From contig NC_082409.1 of the NCBI RefSeq assembly GCF_004011695.2, positions 2,108,001 to 2,172,000 of the forward strand: a stretch of 64,000 bases of DNA, given 5' to 3'. The stretch comes from Ascochyta rabiei. Lineage: Eukaryota; Ascomycota; Dothideomycetes; Pleosporales; Didymellaceae. Below, one piece after another: positions 42,025 through 53,638 of this stretch. Below the pieces are notes generated by a model. It did not search any database. It worked only from the letters and a program-made list of their open reading frames with translations, and was not told the origin of the DNA. Numbering within the stretch: position 1 is the first letter of the stretch; each line of letters opens with the position of its first letter. Made by a program: the position numbers and the translations under genes.

Positions 42025-43880
42025 TACGATGAACGAACGAGACATACTTGGCGATGCGCACTTACCCTCTCTCACCCACCCACACATTCACACACTCACA
42101 GGCGCTCACGGGCGCCACCAATAACCCCCAATAGAAACGAGTAGCAAAAGGCAATCCTTCAGGAAAATGAAGCAGCAGACGAGTTTCAGCTCCCTCCTGG
42201 TCTTGGCCAAGGTAACGAGTGTGTCTTCTAGCGTTGAGACGCTATGTCTACCACGGAGCTTTTTGGCAGATGGTGCCGAGACATGCGGTGCCGGTTTAGG
42301 CGGTTTCTTGATGCGACTAAAGCCTGTTATACATTGGACTATCATGAGAATAATTGGTACTCACCGCGCTGCGAGACGGCTCACTGGAATCGTGCTAGAT
42401 GATGGATGCCTCTGTGGTGGCAGTGTGGACTTGGGCCTGTCTGTGCTGGGTTCGTATGCGAGGTCAAGTACCATAGATTTCCATTTCCATCTCTTCCCTC
42501 TCCTGAATGGTACGTGGGATGCGGACGCGGATACGAAGTCGTGGAGTGGTGGGTTTGCATGTGCTGGGCTGCGCATCGAATACCGCGATGATAGGCGTGA
42601 GTATGTTCTCCTTAATTCTTCGTGACGTCTGGATGGTAGCAGGTACTATTATAGCCAACTGCTACGTCGCTATCCGAGTGAGCCTCATACCTTTTGGTTG
42701 TCCTGGCTACACTAGGCGGAGTTAGGTCTTGACAGGCACTATGCCTTTGATAAATACACCAAGAACACTACAGACAAACATACTAGATTAGAGGTAGCTG
42801 TCTATCAATATCTATACCTACAGAAATATATAAATAACTACGACTTCCTACTACATATGGACTACTCACTACGCATACTATCAAAGAAGTCTTTACATTA
42901 CGTACAACCATATGAAACGAACAGATAGGACCTATATCAATACTATATTTATTACGATCCCTACGTAGACACTAACAATCTGCGCCACATAGCAGGGGCA
43001 GCAACAGCAAGTCTTTTGAACATGCAGCCAACTGAGAAGTTCAGCCGAACGTCTCCACAGGCCATCAAGGGAACAGCCAGTCTATCAAGGCGCAGTATTG
43101 ACCTGGCCCTCTACCGCATGCGCCTATCGCTCTCAGTGACTTGTTCCAAAGTTGTCGACGAGGTGTGTTGTGGCGTGATGGAGTCTCTTTCACAGGCAAC
43201 GGCCGGCCGAGACCGCGTCCTCTGAGCTCTTGCATGGATAGTGTGGATGGTATGCGATCATCTAACCCACAGATCTCTTGTGACGCACACAGAGCAAGTC
43301 AGTCTGTGGAGAGCGTGTTAGTTGATGACTAGAGAGGATCGCAAGATGATTTAGCTATTTTGGATTTAAGAACAAGAACAGATTGCCTAGACTCATTTTA
43401 TTTTCCGACGCAGAATCGATTTCTTTGGGACCATATCGCAACGTTCCTGCCGGCACAAGCGAGCACGGGCTTCAAGAAACGCTCCGGTCCTCTATCGCCA
43501 TGAGTCGTCTCCGTCACTCAGTTCGGTCTCGAATAAGCCTTCTATCTTTATTCTTCCCCGCACCTTCTTAGACCCCTCTTTTCCCTTGGGTTCTTCATTT
43601 CAATTCTTCACTTCAATCTCTCTCTTCCTTGGCTCTATCCTCGTACTTCCAAACGACTACTCCCACCTCATGCAGCGCCTTGTCCTCTGTTTCAGAACCT
43701 CGCATTCACTATGAAGCAAACGGCAGTGCAAAACAAACCTTGCACATACATCCGTCCGACACCGAGCGAACTTCTACCTGTGTACCACTCAACATCCCAA
43801 TTCCTTTCACCTCAGTGCCGGAAAAACAAACAGGACACAAATCTTCCGCCAACGTGATGAGAGTGCCATGCATCACTCCC

Positions 43881-45608
43881 TCACGTCTCGAGACCGCCTA
43901 GCAGGCCCAGTATATGCTTCTGCCGCTGCATGCGCGTCGCCGCCGCGCGGTGCCGCGAGTCAAGTGCGTCGGGCATCTGTGGCTGGGTACCCCGGTCCCA
44001 GGAGCTGGTCGAGTCGGCGGAGCTAGCGGTGGTGTGGTGGTTGGAAAGCTTATGTGTTGGGGGAGGCGGAGGATCAGAGGTTTTCCATGTCCGGAGCGGA
44101 TTTGCCACTGCCCTATTTATGTTCTCCGGGGTGCTGTGCGAGAGAGATTGACAGTATATCTGTGGCTGATACGTTGTATGTGGAGGCTGCTCAGTGGCCA
44201 CAGAGTTGAGGGCAGGGAAGTGCAGTTCACTCTCGTCCTCTGCTTTGCGCAACCTCATGTTTGCAGTGTTGGTCGCAAGCGAAGGTGGCGGTTCGTGAAC
44301 CATAAGGAAGGAATCGCTAACTGCATTTGTTGGAATGGGCCGGCGGTGCAACATCGGTGACATATCTGACGTGGTTCTTGTGCGCACTTGAGCATATCGT
44401 GAGCGACTCAACTCGGCTCGTTCAGACCTCACTCGTACCTGTGCAGGATTGTCCAGTGGTGGAACACCATCGTTACTGGGCAGTTCCGCACGGAAGTACA
44501 TGTCACCTAGCATCTCGGCTAGACTCTCAGACGGTATTTGGAAACCGGGAAGAGCAGCTGGAGTGCCGGCTGTTGGGGTGGCACAGTAATCATGTGGATC
44601 TACCGGCCCTGCTGGATTCGTTCCACTAAAAGAGACAGTATCCCCAGCCAGTTCCGGAACCGTCACGTCATTGGAGACGAACCTGTAAGCCCAGGACTGG
44701 TCGTTCTCTGTGGACGATACAGGTTTGAGATCGGCAGGTTGACTGACAGGAGTACTTCGACTGGTGACGATGTGGGGACGCGAATCTCGGCAAGCATTGA
44801 GCTGCGCTCGACCGTCCGAGACGCCAAGGGCGTAGGCAGGCGGTGGGCTATCAGGAGGCCACGCTATGGACGGGAGAGCCGGAGGAGGTTCAGAGATGCG
44901 TCGGTGTGATGTAGCGGCCACGTCCACGGCTAATAGATTCAACGCCCCGGAATTCGATACGGCGACGGGCGCAACTGTTTTTGACAAGCCTTCACCAAAA
45001 AATCTATCAATATAGATAAACGTATTAGGTGGCTCTGTGTACACACCTTCGTGTCCAGTACCATACTTGGATTTTGATACGTTTGGTCCACTCGTCTTTC
45101 GGTGTCTAGATAGAATCTCGTCGAAGCAAGCGGCGCTGCCATACTCGGATGGCACAGGACTGGTAGGCACGTCTTCAAGGCGCACCAGGTAGCCGAGTAC
45201 GTTCGAAAGCTGCTGATGGCATGTGAAGAGTTCCGCCTGGCGGTTGACGAGCTTCTCATGGTCGTTGAACACCCAGCGGACCCTCGTTTCGAATCGAATG
45301 GATCCAGTAGATTCCTGCTCGACCCGCGCTCGTTCCACCCACTTGCCGATGTTGTTGAGTGCGCATCTGGTGTTATTGATGGCGGTTTTGACCCAGGGCA
45401 GCTTCCCCGGTGTGGCGGCGAGCCTGAGTTGCACAGTCTTCGCGCTGAGAAGTCGCTCCACTTCTTCGAGATCCGAGCGCACGATTTGTATGGTACGCAC
45501 GAACACAGCGTTTTCGCTTCCCACTTCGGCAATGCGTACGGCTACGTCTGCAAACTTCAAGGCACTGCCAATACTGGCGAACATGCCCGCACTGAAGGGG
45601 TCGACCAT
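43881..45608 (-). CDS. Protein with fungal STAND-type N-terminal domain, disordered C-terminus
   Basis: A single open frame of 575 aa from the ATG at 45608 (an upstream GTG is in frame but not used). Residues 1-50 (FASIGSALKFADVAVRIAEV) and the helical region to about 150 (RSDLEEVERLL, NNTRCALNNIGKWVERARVE) resemble the N-terminal helical domain found on fungal NACHT/STAND proteins. No NACHT, TPR or ankyrin part follows here. The remainder is Pro/Ser/Thr-rich, with patches such as PPDSPPPAYALG and PPPPPTHKL, and looks disordered. A possible 43-bp intron near 45005-45050 would shift the frame and is not accepted. A membrane-linked or signalling role is possible by family analogy, but no function is shown. 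Confidence 0.7.
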   Translation of the reverse strand: MVDPFSAGMFASIGSALKFADVAVRIAEVGSENAVFVRTIQIVRSDLEEVERLLSAKTVQLRLAATPGKLPWVKTAINNTRCALNNIGKWVERARVEQESTGSIRFETRVRWVFNDHEKLVNRQAELFTCHQQLSNVLGYLVRLEDVPTSPVPSEYGSAACFDEILSRHRKTSGPNVSKSKYGTGHEGVYTEPPNTFIYIDRFFGEGLSKTVAPVAVSNSGALNLLAVDVAATSHRRISEPPPALPSIAWPPDSPPPAYALGVSDGRAQLNACRDSRPHIVTSRSTPVSQPADLKPVSSTENDQSWAYRFVSNDVTVPELAGDTVSFSGTNPAGPVDPHDYCATPTAGTPAALPGFQIPSESLAEMLGDMYFRAELPSNDGVPPLDNPAQVRVRSERAELSRSRYAQVRTRTTSDMSPMLHRRPIPTNAVSDSFLMVHEPPPSLATNTANMRLRKAEDESELHFPALNSVATEQPPHTTYQPQIYCQSLSHSTPENINRAVANPLRTWKTSDPPPPPTHKLSNHHTTASSADSTSSWDRGTQPQMPDALDSRHRAAATRMQRQKHILGLLGGLET

Positions 45609-46414
45609 AGTGGTGAGCACGGGGTCGTCATGGGTGTGTGTCGGTAGTGGACGCTATCCGGAGCATGTCATCACTGACACTGAGGTACAATCTAGGGAGG
45701 CTGAAGCGGACGGGATACCTAGCGGGCATCCTGTAGACCCCAAAATCATGCTGTTACCGTGGCAGAGCCGCGAGGCTCAGGTCGGCCCGCGCGAGGCACG
45801 AAGCGACATGTCTGCATGTGACCTTGCTACAACACCATAATCCATTACTCCACATGTAAGCACGCGGGTCCAATCACACGAGACCAATAATATCTTATTG
45901 CCGCGTGCGGGAACTGGCTTGAAGGCGGGAACGCCGTGAACGCCGTGTGTTCCGTCCACGCTAAAGTGGCGTTACTGTGTCTGTGCATGCAGCGTTACGC
46001 GAAAATGCGCATGCTAGGCTTATTTCAGATCTCAATTTATATCTATGACAAGGAGTAAGCAGTATACTAACAGCTTACCTGTGTTCTTTAGAATCTTTTA
46101 TCTGTGTGATAATCTACTTACAGAATCTAACAGATTCTTGATGACAAGTATAGGTACATACGATTCTAAGTGTTGCTACTAGTGTTATGATGTTAGCTAG
46201 CTTGGTTATGAGGATTGGTTTAGTTTGACATAAACGTGGTATATGCGGCCCGAAACTCTCTACCAACGTCACCCGTTAGCGTTCACGTTTGACAAGGGTC
46301 AAGCCTGCGACGTCGGCCTGATCACGCCAAAGACGCATCTTACCGATGCATAGCCTTACGGGTAATGAACAACAAATGACAAGCCTTGTATCTGCGCCCT
46401 CACACGACTAGCTT
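45609..46414. other. Intergenic stretch with an AT-rich patch
   Basis: About 800 bp without a supported gene. At 46010-46230 the composition becomes AT-rich with ATCTTTTATCTG and TAACAGATTC words, possibly a mutated repeat relic. Confidence 0.45.
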
Positions 46415-47499
46415 TCACACTCCTACGATTTCCTTCTCGGCCAAAACCTTCACAGGACTGAGGGGCTGGCCTTGATCTCCAACAGTCTGCACTAGAGCTG
46501 GAAAGATGGCCAGTCCACCTTGATCACCAGCGAAATCGAAGCGAAAGGAGCCAGGCTGGGTGAATAGCAAGAAAGCAAAATTAGCGGCGCGCGTCAAGAT
46601 CATGTCCAGATTCTTTCGGCGCTGACCACCGTCCACGCTGCCTTCTACAAAAGGCGCCAGAACCGAGTCCAGCGATGTGATTGTGTCCTGGAAGCTCTGG
46701 GCGCGGCTAGGGTCCTGGCCATGCTTTCCGTATTGTTGCTGCAGAAGAGCCCCTGTGATGGTTTTCCATTTGCTGAAAAGGAGTGTTTGCGCTGCTTTTG
46801 GAAGTCAGTTAGTGCAGGGTGAGCGTATGAGGCTGACTCACGGTTTTTGTCGTCAGTTGTGGGGATGGAGCTGGAAAGACCAGCTAGCTCGCTGGGTAGT
46901 AGGCTGGATTTTCCTCTACCGGTGCATCTCGCAAGGATGACTGACGCAACGATGGATCGCAGAGCATTGTCTCTGGAAGACGGGGTTGAAAGTGCGCCGA
47001 CCAAAACTGCCGAGTTGATTCTCATCAATGTCGCAATGTCTCGAATGCCCGCTTCGTTGACGTCGGTAGCTGAGATGGGCCCAGAGCGATAGTAAGTTCG
47101 GACGTGATTCTTGATGTTATCACGGATCTTGGAGAGATCACCAGTAATCGCGTCGTCTTCCACAGGCTGTGGAAGCAAGGCGTCGATGTTGCTCCCAGCC
47201 CCAGTAACCACTGCAGCTCTCTTCTCAGGTCCCACATCACGCTCCTTGTATGGCGCTTCTTGTCGCGAGTAGGCAGCGGCGGCTACAGCATGTCGCTTTT
47301 TCTGACGGCGCAGCAGGAAGAAAAAGACAGCTCCTGCAATGAGCAGGCCCGCTAGAAACGTCCCAATGGCAACACCAGCCACGGCACCACCTGCAAGTCC
47401 ATTGCTATGAGTCGGAGGTGGAGTTACAGCTGATGGGGTAGGTCCGCCTGAGGGTGCACTGATTGCAGATGAAGCGCTCGTAGCGGAGAGAGAAGACAT
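46415..47499 (-). CDS. Single-pass membrane protein with conserved cytosolic domain, function unknown
   Basis: Two exons (47499-46842 and 46794-46415) give 345 aa. The N-terminal 33 residues are Ser/Thr/Pro-rich and probably exposed outside the cell, without a clear signal peptide. One membrane helix lies at about 36-62 (GAVAGVAIGTFLAGLLIAGA), followed by a basic stop-transfer RRQKKRH. The cytosolic part contains YYRSGPISATDVNE, RSIVASVILARC and, after the splice, LFSKWKTITGALLQQQYGK and NFAFLLFTQPG. These have the look of a conserved fungal domain but I cannot name it. The acceptor at 46795 (CCAAAAG) is chosen because it is the one that keeps the downstream frame open to the stop at 46415. 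The topology recalls Mid2-like or WSC-like sensors, but no WSC domain is present. Confidence 0.75.
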
Positions 47500-48603
47500 G
47501 ATTTGTAAAGGAACAAGGAGTGTAATGGTTGAGCGGTTGGAAGATACGAACTGCTGATTTGCAAGGCGTCAACGCATTGGTGAACTCGTCAGCACAGGGT
47601 TGCGAGTATCCGTATTGAGCGCTACCGACACGCTTGTATCTGCGTTCGTTCAAGCTTTCCCAGCCGTGCTCGCCTGAAACCGAGGTAACCTTACGACCGC
47701 GTGCCGCAGTAGACCAGGGTATGTGTTGCAGGATCACGTTCCAGACGCTCGGAGCACTTCAATACAAGGTTGCCCTGATCAGGCATGTCATCTCCGACGG
47801 CCCACCAACAGCACATAGGCAGTAAAGATCAGAATCAACCCCATAAGCCCCGGTCACCCTAGATGAGAAAGACCTAATCCATCAGAAATAGACAGTTTAT
47901 ATGTTAGTAGACCTAGCAAATAGTAAGTAATGTTCTATTTACTTGTAAACTCAGAATTCTAGAAAAGTACACATACTTGTAAAACCTTACACAATTAGAG
48001 TTGATAGACAGCGTTTAACACTACAAGTACTTAAAACTTGGCTTAGACCAACTAGAGAAGCCTCTATATTTAACTACACAGTATAAACTCTAATGGGATT
48101 AGGAAATGTTCAGGTATATAGCTGTACAGGAACCCAAGGCTTAGTGTGTACTAAAAAATCTGAAATTCCTTACCGCTGTGATACTACTACTACTGATTGA
48201 GAATACAGAACACACTCTGCTATTTAAACACTGCAATCTCACATAGTACAGCCAATAGACTAGCGTTGCAATAGAGCGGTATAGGTTAGTGCTAGCCTTA
48301 CACAGGTCGCGTAGCCGGGGAGCGGGCTACACCGCAGCTTCAGCCCCCAAAACCAGAACCGGGGAACAAAGTGGTGGCTGGAGCGTTCGAGAATGGCGCT
48401 CAATGGATCGTGCATGGAGCTGAATGTTTCTCGGCTGGAGATAGGGTTTGTCCTGCCGCGTCCCCAGCAGTGTCGAATCGCCTCGGGGAGTCTCTCACGA
48501 ATCCGTCGCTCTGCTGTCCTGGTAGACAGAAGATTAGGTTGTGAGCACGAAGACGCAAACACTGAATTCTCTGTTTTCGCGAAGCGCTCAGAAGGGGTTC
48601 GAT
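47500..48603. other. Intergenic stretch with an AT-rich patch at 47.87-48.29 kb
   Basis: About 1.1 kb without a supported gene. The AT-rich part has no ORF above 60 codons and looks like a decayed repeat. The final 300 bp should hold the promoter of the Hsp70-like gene. Confidence 0.45.
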
Positions 48604-50899
48604 ATGGAGTGGCCGGATTTGGTCATTTCCATTGACTTTGGAATGACATGTGAGTTTACGGTGGACGCGGTGGATGTTGACTGACGAAGCAATCAAGGTA
48701 CGGGCGTCGCTTATTGCAACATGTCTACGGGGTCAGACAGCGTGAGACATATTCAAAGATGGCCGGGACGGACGCAAGCGAATGAGAATAAAGTAAGTCA
48801 GGAACTGATATCAGCTTAGAATTCCACAAGGCTGATCGCGTAGGTGCCCACTCTACTCGTCTATCCACACAACTCGTCGACGCCGTCATCTTGGGGATTC
48901 CTGGCCGATACAGCGCAGGAAGTGAGCGGCGCCGGACACGAAAGCCGGGAGTGGTTCAAGATCATGCTGGACGAGGACCTGCTGGAACAGATGCGGAAGA
49001 ATGCCAGCGACCCTTGGAAGGTTCCACGCATACATGAGGTCGAGAAATGGCACGTTTCGCGTCTAACAACATGTCGAACGAGCTGACTTGGGGGCATCGC
49101 AGGTACACCGACTACTTCCAGTTCCTGTGCCGGGCGATCGAAACTCGTCTCAAGGGAGAGCTTGCTAGCAGATGGGAAGACGCAAAAATCGAGTACATCT
49201 TTTCAGTCCCAACTACTTGGAGACCTTTGCCCACCGTCGAGCGTTTTCGAAAAATCATCGCTGCTGCAGGCTTTGGCGCACATCCCAATCACACGGCTAC
49301 AATAGGCCTGACAGAGGCTGAGGCGGCAGCAGTACACACGGCGCGAAGTATGCCTGGCATCTTCAAAGAGAACGAGGTTCTCTTCGTCTGTGACGTGGGA
49401 GGCGGCACGACGGACCTGTCGGTTTTCCGTGTCAAGGATACCATAGGTGGGTCTTTGAGCCTCGAGCAGCTGGACGTAGTGTTCGGCGCGACCATTGGCG
49501 CTGCGCAGCTTGACACGCTCTTCGAGAATGCAGTACTTGAGCGACTGCAGCATGCAGACCAGACCATTTCGACAGGCTTGCCTGATTTGGATGCTGCTGC
49601 ATGGGAGATGCGAATCAGTAAAGAATACCAGAATGCCAAGTGCGATTATGGCTCTGAAGAATCAATGGCAGACACGGAAACGTTTGCAGTGAGGGTCCCC
49701 AAACTGGATCCAGGATATACAAATCAGGAATGTGGCATGAGCGGTGGTGACATGCACTTCCAAAGAGACCACCTCAAAGCCTTCTTCGACACGCAGATCT
49801 CAAAGCTGTTCGACATGATGGACAAACAACTCGTCCGTCTGCAGCAAAAGCATCCTGACGAACAAGTCGCCCACCTCGTCCTCTCTGGCGGCCTCGGAAA
49901 CTCCCCCTATGTACAGTCGTGTCTGAGGTCAAAATATGCTGTTGGCAGCTCTTCACACAGCAACGCGCAAAGCATCCAGATTCGCGTAGCGCCAGATCCT
50001 CAACTCGTAGTCTGCAAGGGCAACGTCGCCGACCGTGTCCAGAAGCTCAAGAGCGGCCGGTCGGTGCTGGGATGGCGTTGTTGCCGTGCTTCTTACGGCA
50101 CCAAATGCAAGATATTGTACGACTCGAATAACCCAAAGCACATTGGCTTACGGACCGAGACCGACCCGCTCGACAGGAAGCCGTATGTTATCGATTGCGT
50201 CGACTGGTTCATCAAGAAGGTTTGCACACCATTCCTTCCGCGGTAACGGAGCTGACAGGTGTAGGGCGAAGCGGTATCCAGCGACTTCCCCATCGTGAGA
50301 GACTTCAGCCGCAAATGCCCACCCGCGACCTCCACCATGCCGGACCCGCCACGCATATTCCCCACCGACATCATCTGCTCCGAAGCAGACGCCGACCTGC
50401 TACCCTACGTAATGAATTCCTGTACGTATCCCCCCCCCAATCCCGCTCCAACTCGCCCAACGCTGACAAAACCCCAGCCTGCCGCTCAATCTGCAAAGTC
50501 GACTCCGATTTCGCCAGCATCCCCCTCACCCAGTTCAAGCTGAAGAACCGCCACTGGTGGAACAGCGGGCAGAAGTACCACCGCATCAACTTCGTCGTGA
50601 AAGTGAACCTCGGCCCTGCAGACCTATCCTTCGAGCTCTGGTACAACGGCGTCAAGCTCAGCAAGGACAAGGCGATCAAAGTCGAGTGGCAGGCTGCAGC
50701 ACCACCGGAGCCACTGCAGAGTCCTGTGGCGAGTGATTTCCCGATGAACAGCTTGCCCGCGGCTGCAAACAGGACGGGCGACGGCTTGGCGAAGAAGTCG
50801 ATGCGCGACCTGGGGAAGGTGGGTGGGTACGAGGATCAGAGGGGGCCGCGGGCGAATGTCGTCGTGCCTGCGCATCAAAACGGTTCGACGGTTTGGTAG
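48604..50899 (+). CDS. Hsp70-like (actin/Hsp70 ATPase fold) protein
   Basis: Exons 48604-48649, 48698-48792, 48844-49049, 49103-50219, 50265-50421 and 50478-50899 give 680 aa. The nucleotide-binding fold is shown by phosphate-1 VISIDFGMTCTGVAYC (made across the first splice), phosphate-2 FVCDVGGGTTDLSVFRV and the adenosine motif HLVLSGGLGNSPYVQ. The C-terminal part lacks a canonical peptide-binding domain and has no EEVD, as in the HSPA12-like family expanded in filamentous fungi. Function in these proteins is mostly unknown; ATP binding is expected. The third intron (49050-49102) appears to use a GC donor, because only a phase-2 cut after TG restores KWYTDYFQFL. The last 60 residues are Pro/Gly-rich. 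Confidence 0.88.
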
Positions 50900-51961
50900 C
50901 AGTGGTAGAAAGAAGGATACACGTATCTTCGCTCTTGAGCTCTGAGGTGTGTGCCAGCCGTCGAGCGTCAGGAGGACGAGGAGCTAATATCGCACTGTTG
51001 TGCGACGAGGGGAGAGGGTGTGTGTTGCGATATCCGAGTGGTAGATATGGCGGCTTGGGAGGAGATTTGGGAAGGTATTGTCAGCACTACGCAAGAGTAA
51101 GCATTGTCGTAATCAAGTCTCTTGGTCGAGCTTGTCATTGAGTCGCGTGCTGGAATGACGACAGGCGGAGCTCGCTGTTCGATCTAGGATTATAGGGACT
51201 CAAGGGGGAGTTGGTGAGCGTGTACGGTGATCATGTTGCAGCGCAAAGGGCACGCAGATCAGACCAGACATATCGAGTTGGATCACAAAGTCAATAGACG
51301 CGGAACAATGTTTATTATACACCGTGAAGGGAGGACAAAGGAGAGTTGATTGGAGTGATCGTAAGCATGCTACTCGTGGCATCATATCTATCTACAAGTC
51401 TTTTCTGCCGTGGCGCGTCGTTTTCGTAGAAAGGCTTTTGGGTTTTGGTAGACTATGTTCGTGAAGAAAGGCCGTTATGCGAGGCATGGAGAAAACAAAA
51501 TGTCTCCGAGGAGAGGGTTTGTTGGAAAGGAAAGGAGGAGACAAAAGAGAGGTCAGGTCCAGTCGTAAGCGTCAAGTCCAAAGACGAAACAGAACAAAGG
51601 AGAGGTAGGGAGAGTAGAAAGAGAGTGGGAAAGGAAAGACAAAAGAGACCGAGCCGCAGCGCGTGTACCAACTGATGGCGAACTCGCCAGAGGAAGCTGG
51701 TACTTGCGCCATGTATCGCGGCCGTCGTAAACAAGCGCAACCGTCACCGCCTATGCCCTCCGTTTAGATCCTACGGTAGGCTGGTGAGAGAACTCCAATC
51801 CAAATCCCTGGGTATCACCGTGATTATATTGACTTGACCGCCGGACCACAGTACCTCGTGTACTCCACCAACACCGCAGCAATGTGCGAACATGTAATTA
51901 TAACAACACCGCCCCGTTGACCCCACCCTTCTTTTTGGGGTGGGGGGAAGACACTGCGCGT
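50900..51961. other. Convergent intergenic stretch
   Basis: About 1.06 kb between convergent genes. Purine-rich GAGA/AAAG patches lie at 51460-51650. No gene is supported. Confidence 0.5.
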
Positions 51962-53638
51962 CTATTTCCACGATGAGATGCGCAGGAAGCGCTTCATGTG
52001 GTCTGCGCCGAAGAAGCTGTCTACCTTGCCGCTCGGGCCGATGGCAGGGCTCTTCTTCAGCTTTTGGTTTGGCTTGCTGAGCCATCGGGAGAGTGTGTGG
52101 CCACCCCGATCTTTGCTGGCGTCTTCAATAGCCTGGTCGACTTCCTCGAGTAGCGGGCCCATAATGCGTGGCTCCGCGTCGATGGGAGATAGCATGATGG
52201 GGACGTCCATGACCTCTTCCTGGGTCTTCTTCCAGCGGTCGCTGCCGGTGATGACGGTCAGAGGCTGGAGCGCATCGTCCCAGCTGCCCTCGCGGAGCTT
52301 GACGTCTTCAAAGTTGAACTCGACGAGCGTGCGGCGGTGGGTTTCGATGAAGTTGGAGATCTGCGCGGAGTCCATGACGGCGTTTTCGAGCTCCATGCAG
52401 CGAAGGCGTGTGAACTTGAGGGGCTTGGGGCCCTTGACCTCGCCGCGCATGGTTGGGTGTGTCATCTCGTCCTCGACAGGCTGCATGCAGGGTTCCTTGT
52501 CCAATGAGAGGGGAGAAGGACCGCGCTCGCCCTTCCATCGGAAGTGTAGTCGCGTGACACCACGTGACAGTGTTCGGAGATAGGCGTGAAGGATGCGCAA
52601 GTGTTCGATCGACTGCGCGCGTGTCTTATCGGATGAAGTGCAGAAGGGAATGGACTCCATGCAGATGGATAGCCTTCGGATTTGGGTCCAGCGCTTTGCC
52701 GATGATGGAGTGCTTCCAAAGCCGTGCATGGGGTGGAGGTAGAGAAGGCCGCCTGCGTGAATGGGATGCATTGACAGGGCCGTCAGGCTGTACAATGGCG
52801 CACGCTCGACGGCGATCCGGATGGAGATGAGGGCATAGTCGACCACGGTTCGGCGGTGTCGGATCTGGTTGTTCGAGCCGGGGCACGAGATCTTCAGGTG
52901 GATGAGGTTGATAAGCTCGGAGAAGGCGGAAACAAAAGAGGGAACGTTTGTGGCGGCGTGGAACAGAGGCGGGTACTGCTTGACAAGGAGGTCTTGCATT
53001 TCCCAGCTCCCGTACTTTGGTGTCTTGTCTTTCGCCGGGCCGTTCTGTGGGTTCTGCACCTGCGGCTCGTAGACAAACTGCTTCTCTGCTCCGGTTTCCG
53101 GATCAATGACGGGCGGCAGGAAGGTATCGGGAGTGTGCGGCATGTGGAAGGTAAGTGTCTTGATGTGGCGTCCTATCCGGGAAAGGGCGTCGATGCGGGC
53201 GGGCTTGGTGAAGGTTGATGATTTGAAGGTGGTAGTGACTGAATCGAAAAGGAAAGGCGCAGCGCGTGTGGACATGTCATGGCAGACGAGGCGGAAGTTG
53301 GCAAGGTCCTCGGGCTCCATTTGCTCGAGCATGTTGTCGCGACATTTGTCGTTCAGCCAGAAGCGGAGGAAGACGGAGCTGGTGGACAGCACGAGGTTGC
53401 ATACTGAGCCGTAAGAGCGCACCGCTGGGTGCTGTTAATACACTGGCTCAGGGCCGGGGCTCGTCCAGGGCGTCTTACATCGTCCGTCTACCGTAGTCGA
53501 GGGCGACAGCGGAATCTCACCAAAAAGCAATCTGGAGCTGGCATTCGAGGCGGTTGTCGCACGGCTGGCATAACTGCTTTGGCTATCCCCCGAATAGGAG
53601 CGCTTCAGCGGAGGCGGCACCTGGCGCTGAGAATACAT
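51962..53638 (-). CDS. F-box-like protein
   Basis: Two exons (53638-53479 and 53403-51962) give 533 aa. The 75-bp intron has GTAAGA and CTCAG ends, and joining gives DGRLCNLVLSTSSVF. Residues 1-50 are Ser/Pro-rich. A degenerate F-box follows at about 65-105 (RDNMLEQMEPEDLANFRLVCHDMS), where LP at the start of the usual motif is replaced by LN. The rest is the leucine-rich, unlabelled region common in fungal F-box proteins (LINLIHLKIS, LRILHAYLRTLSRG, LRCMELENAVM). It would recruit substrates to an SCF ubiquitin ligase if the box is functional. Extending exon 2 upstream gives only a GTG start, which supports the two-exon model with an ATG at 53638. Confidence 0.8.

Larger units (their letters stand above)
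39829..43880. other. Long gene-poor stretch with a HET relic, tandem repeat and AT-rich relics
   Basis: About 4 kb without an intact gene. Notable contents are three 94-bp repeat copies (41053-41334), a HET pseudogene (41342-41864), a polypyrimidine tract (41910-42022) and an AT-rich patch (42725-42970). ORFs 42167-42625 plus and 43016-43225 plus have no recognised similarity. Confidence 0.5.

Noticed and set aside
45005..45050. Possible 43-bp intron in the STAND-N-like gene
   Set aside because: Removing it would shift the frame of a long open region, so the continuous reading is preferred.
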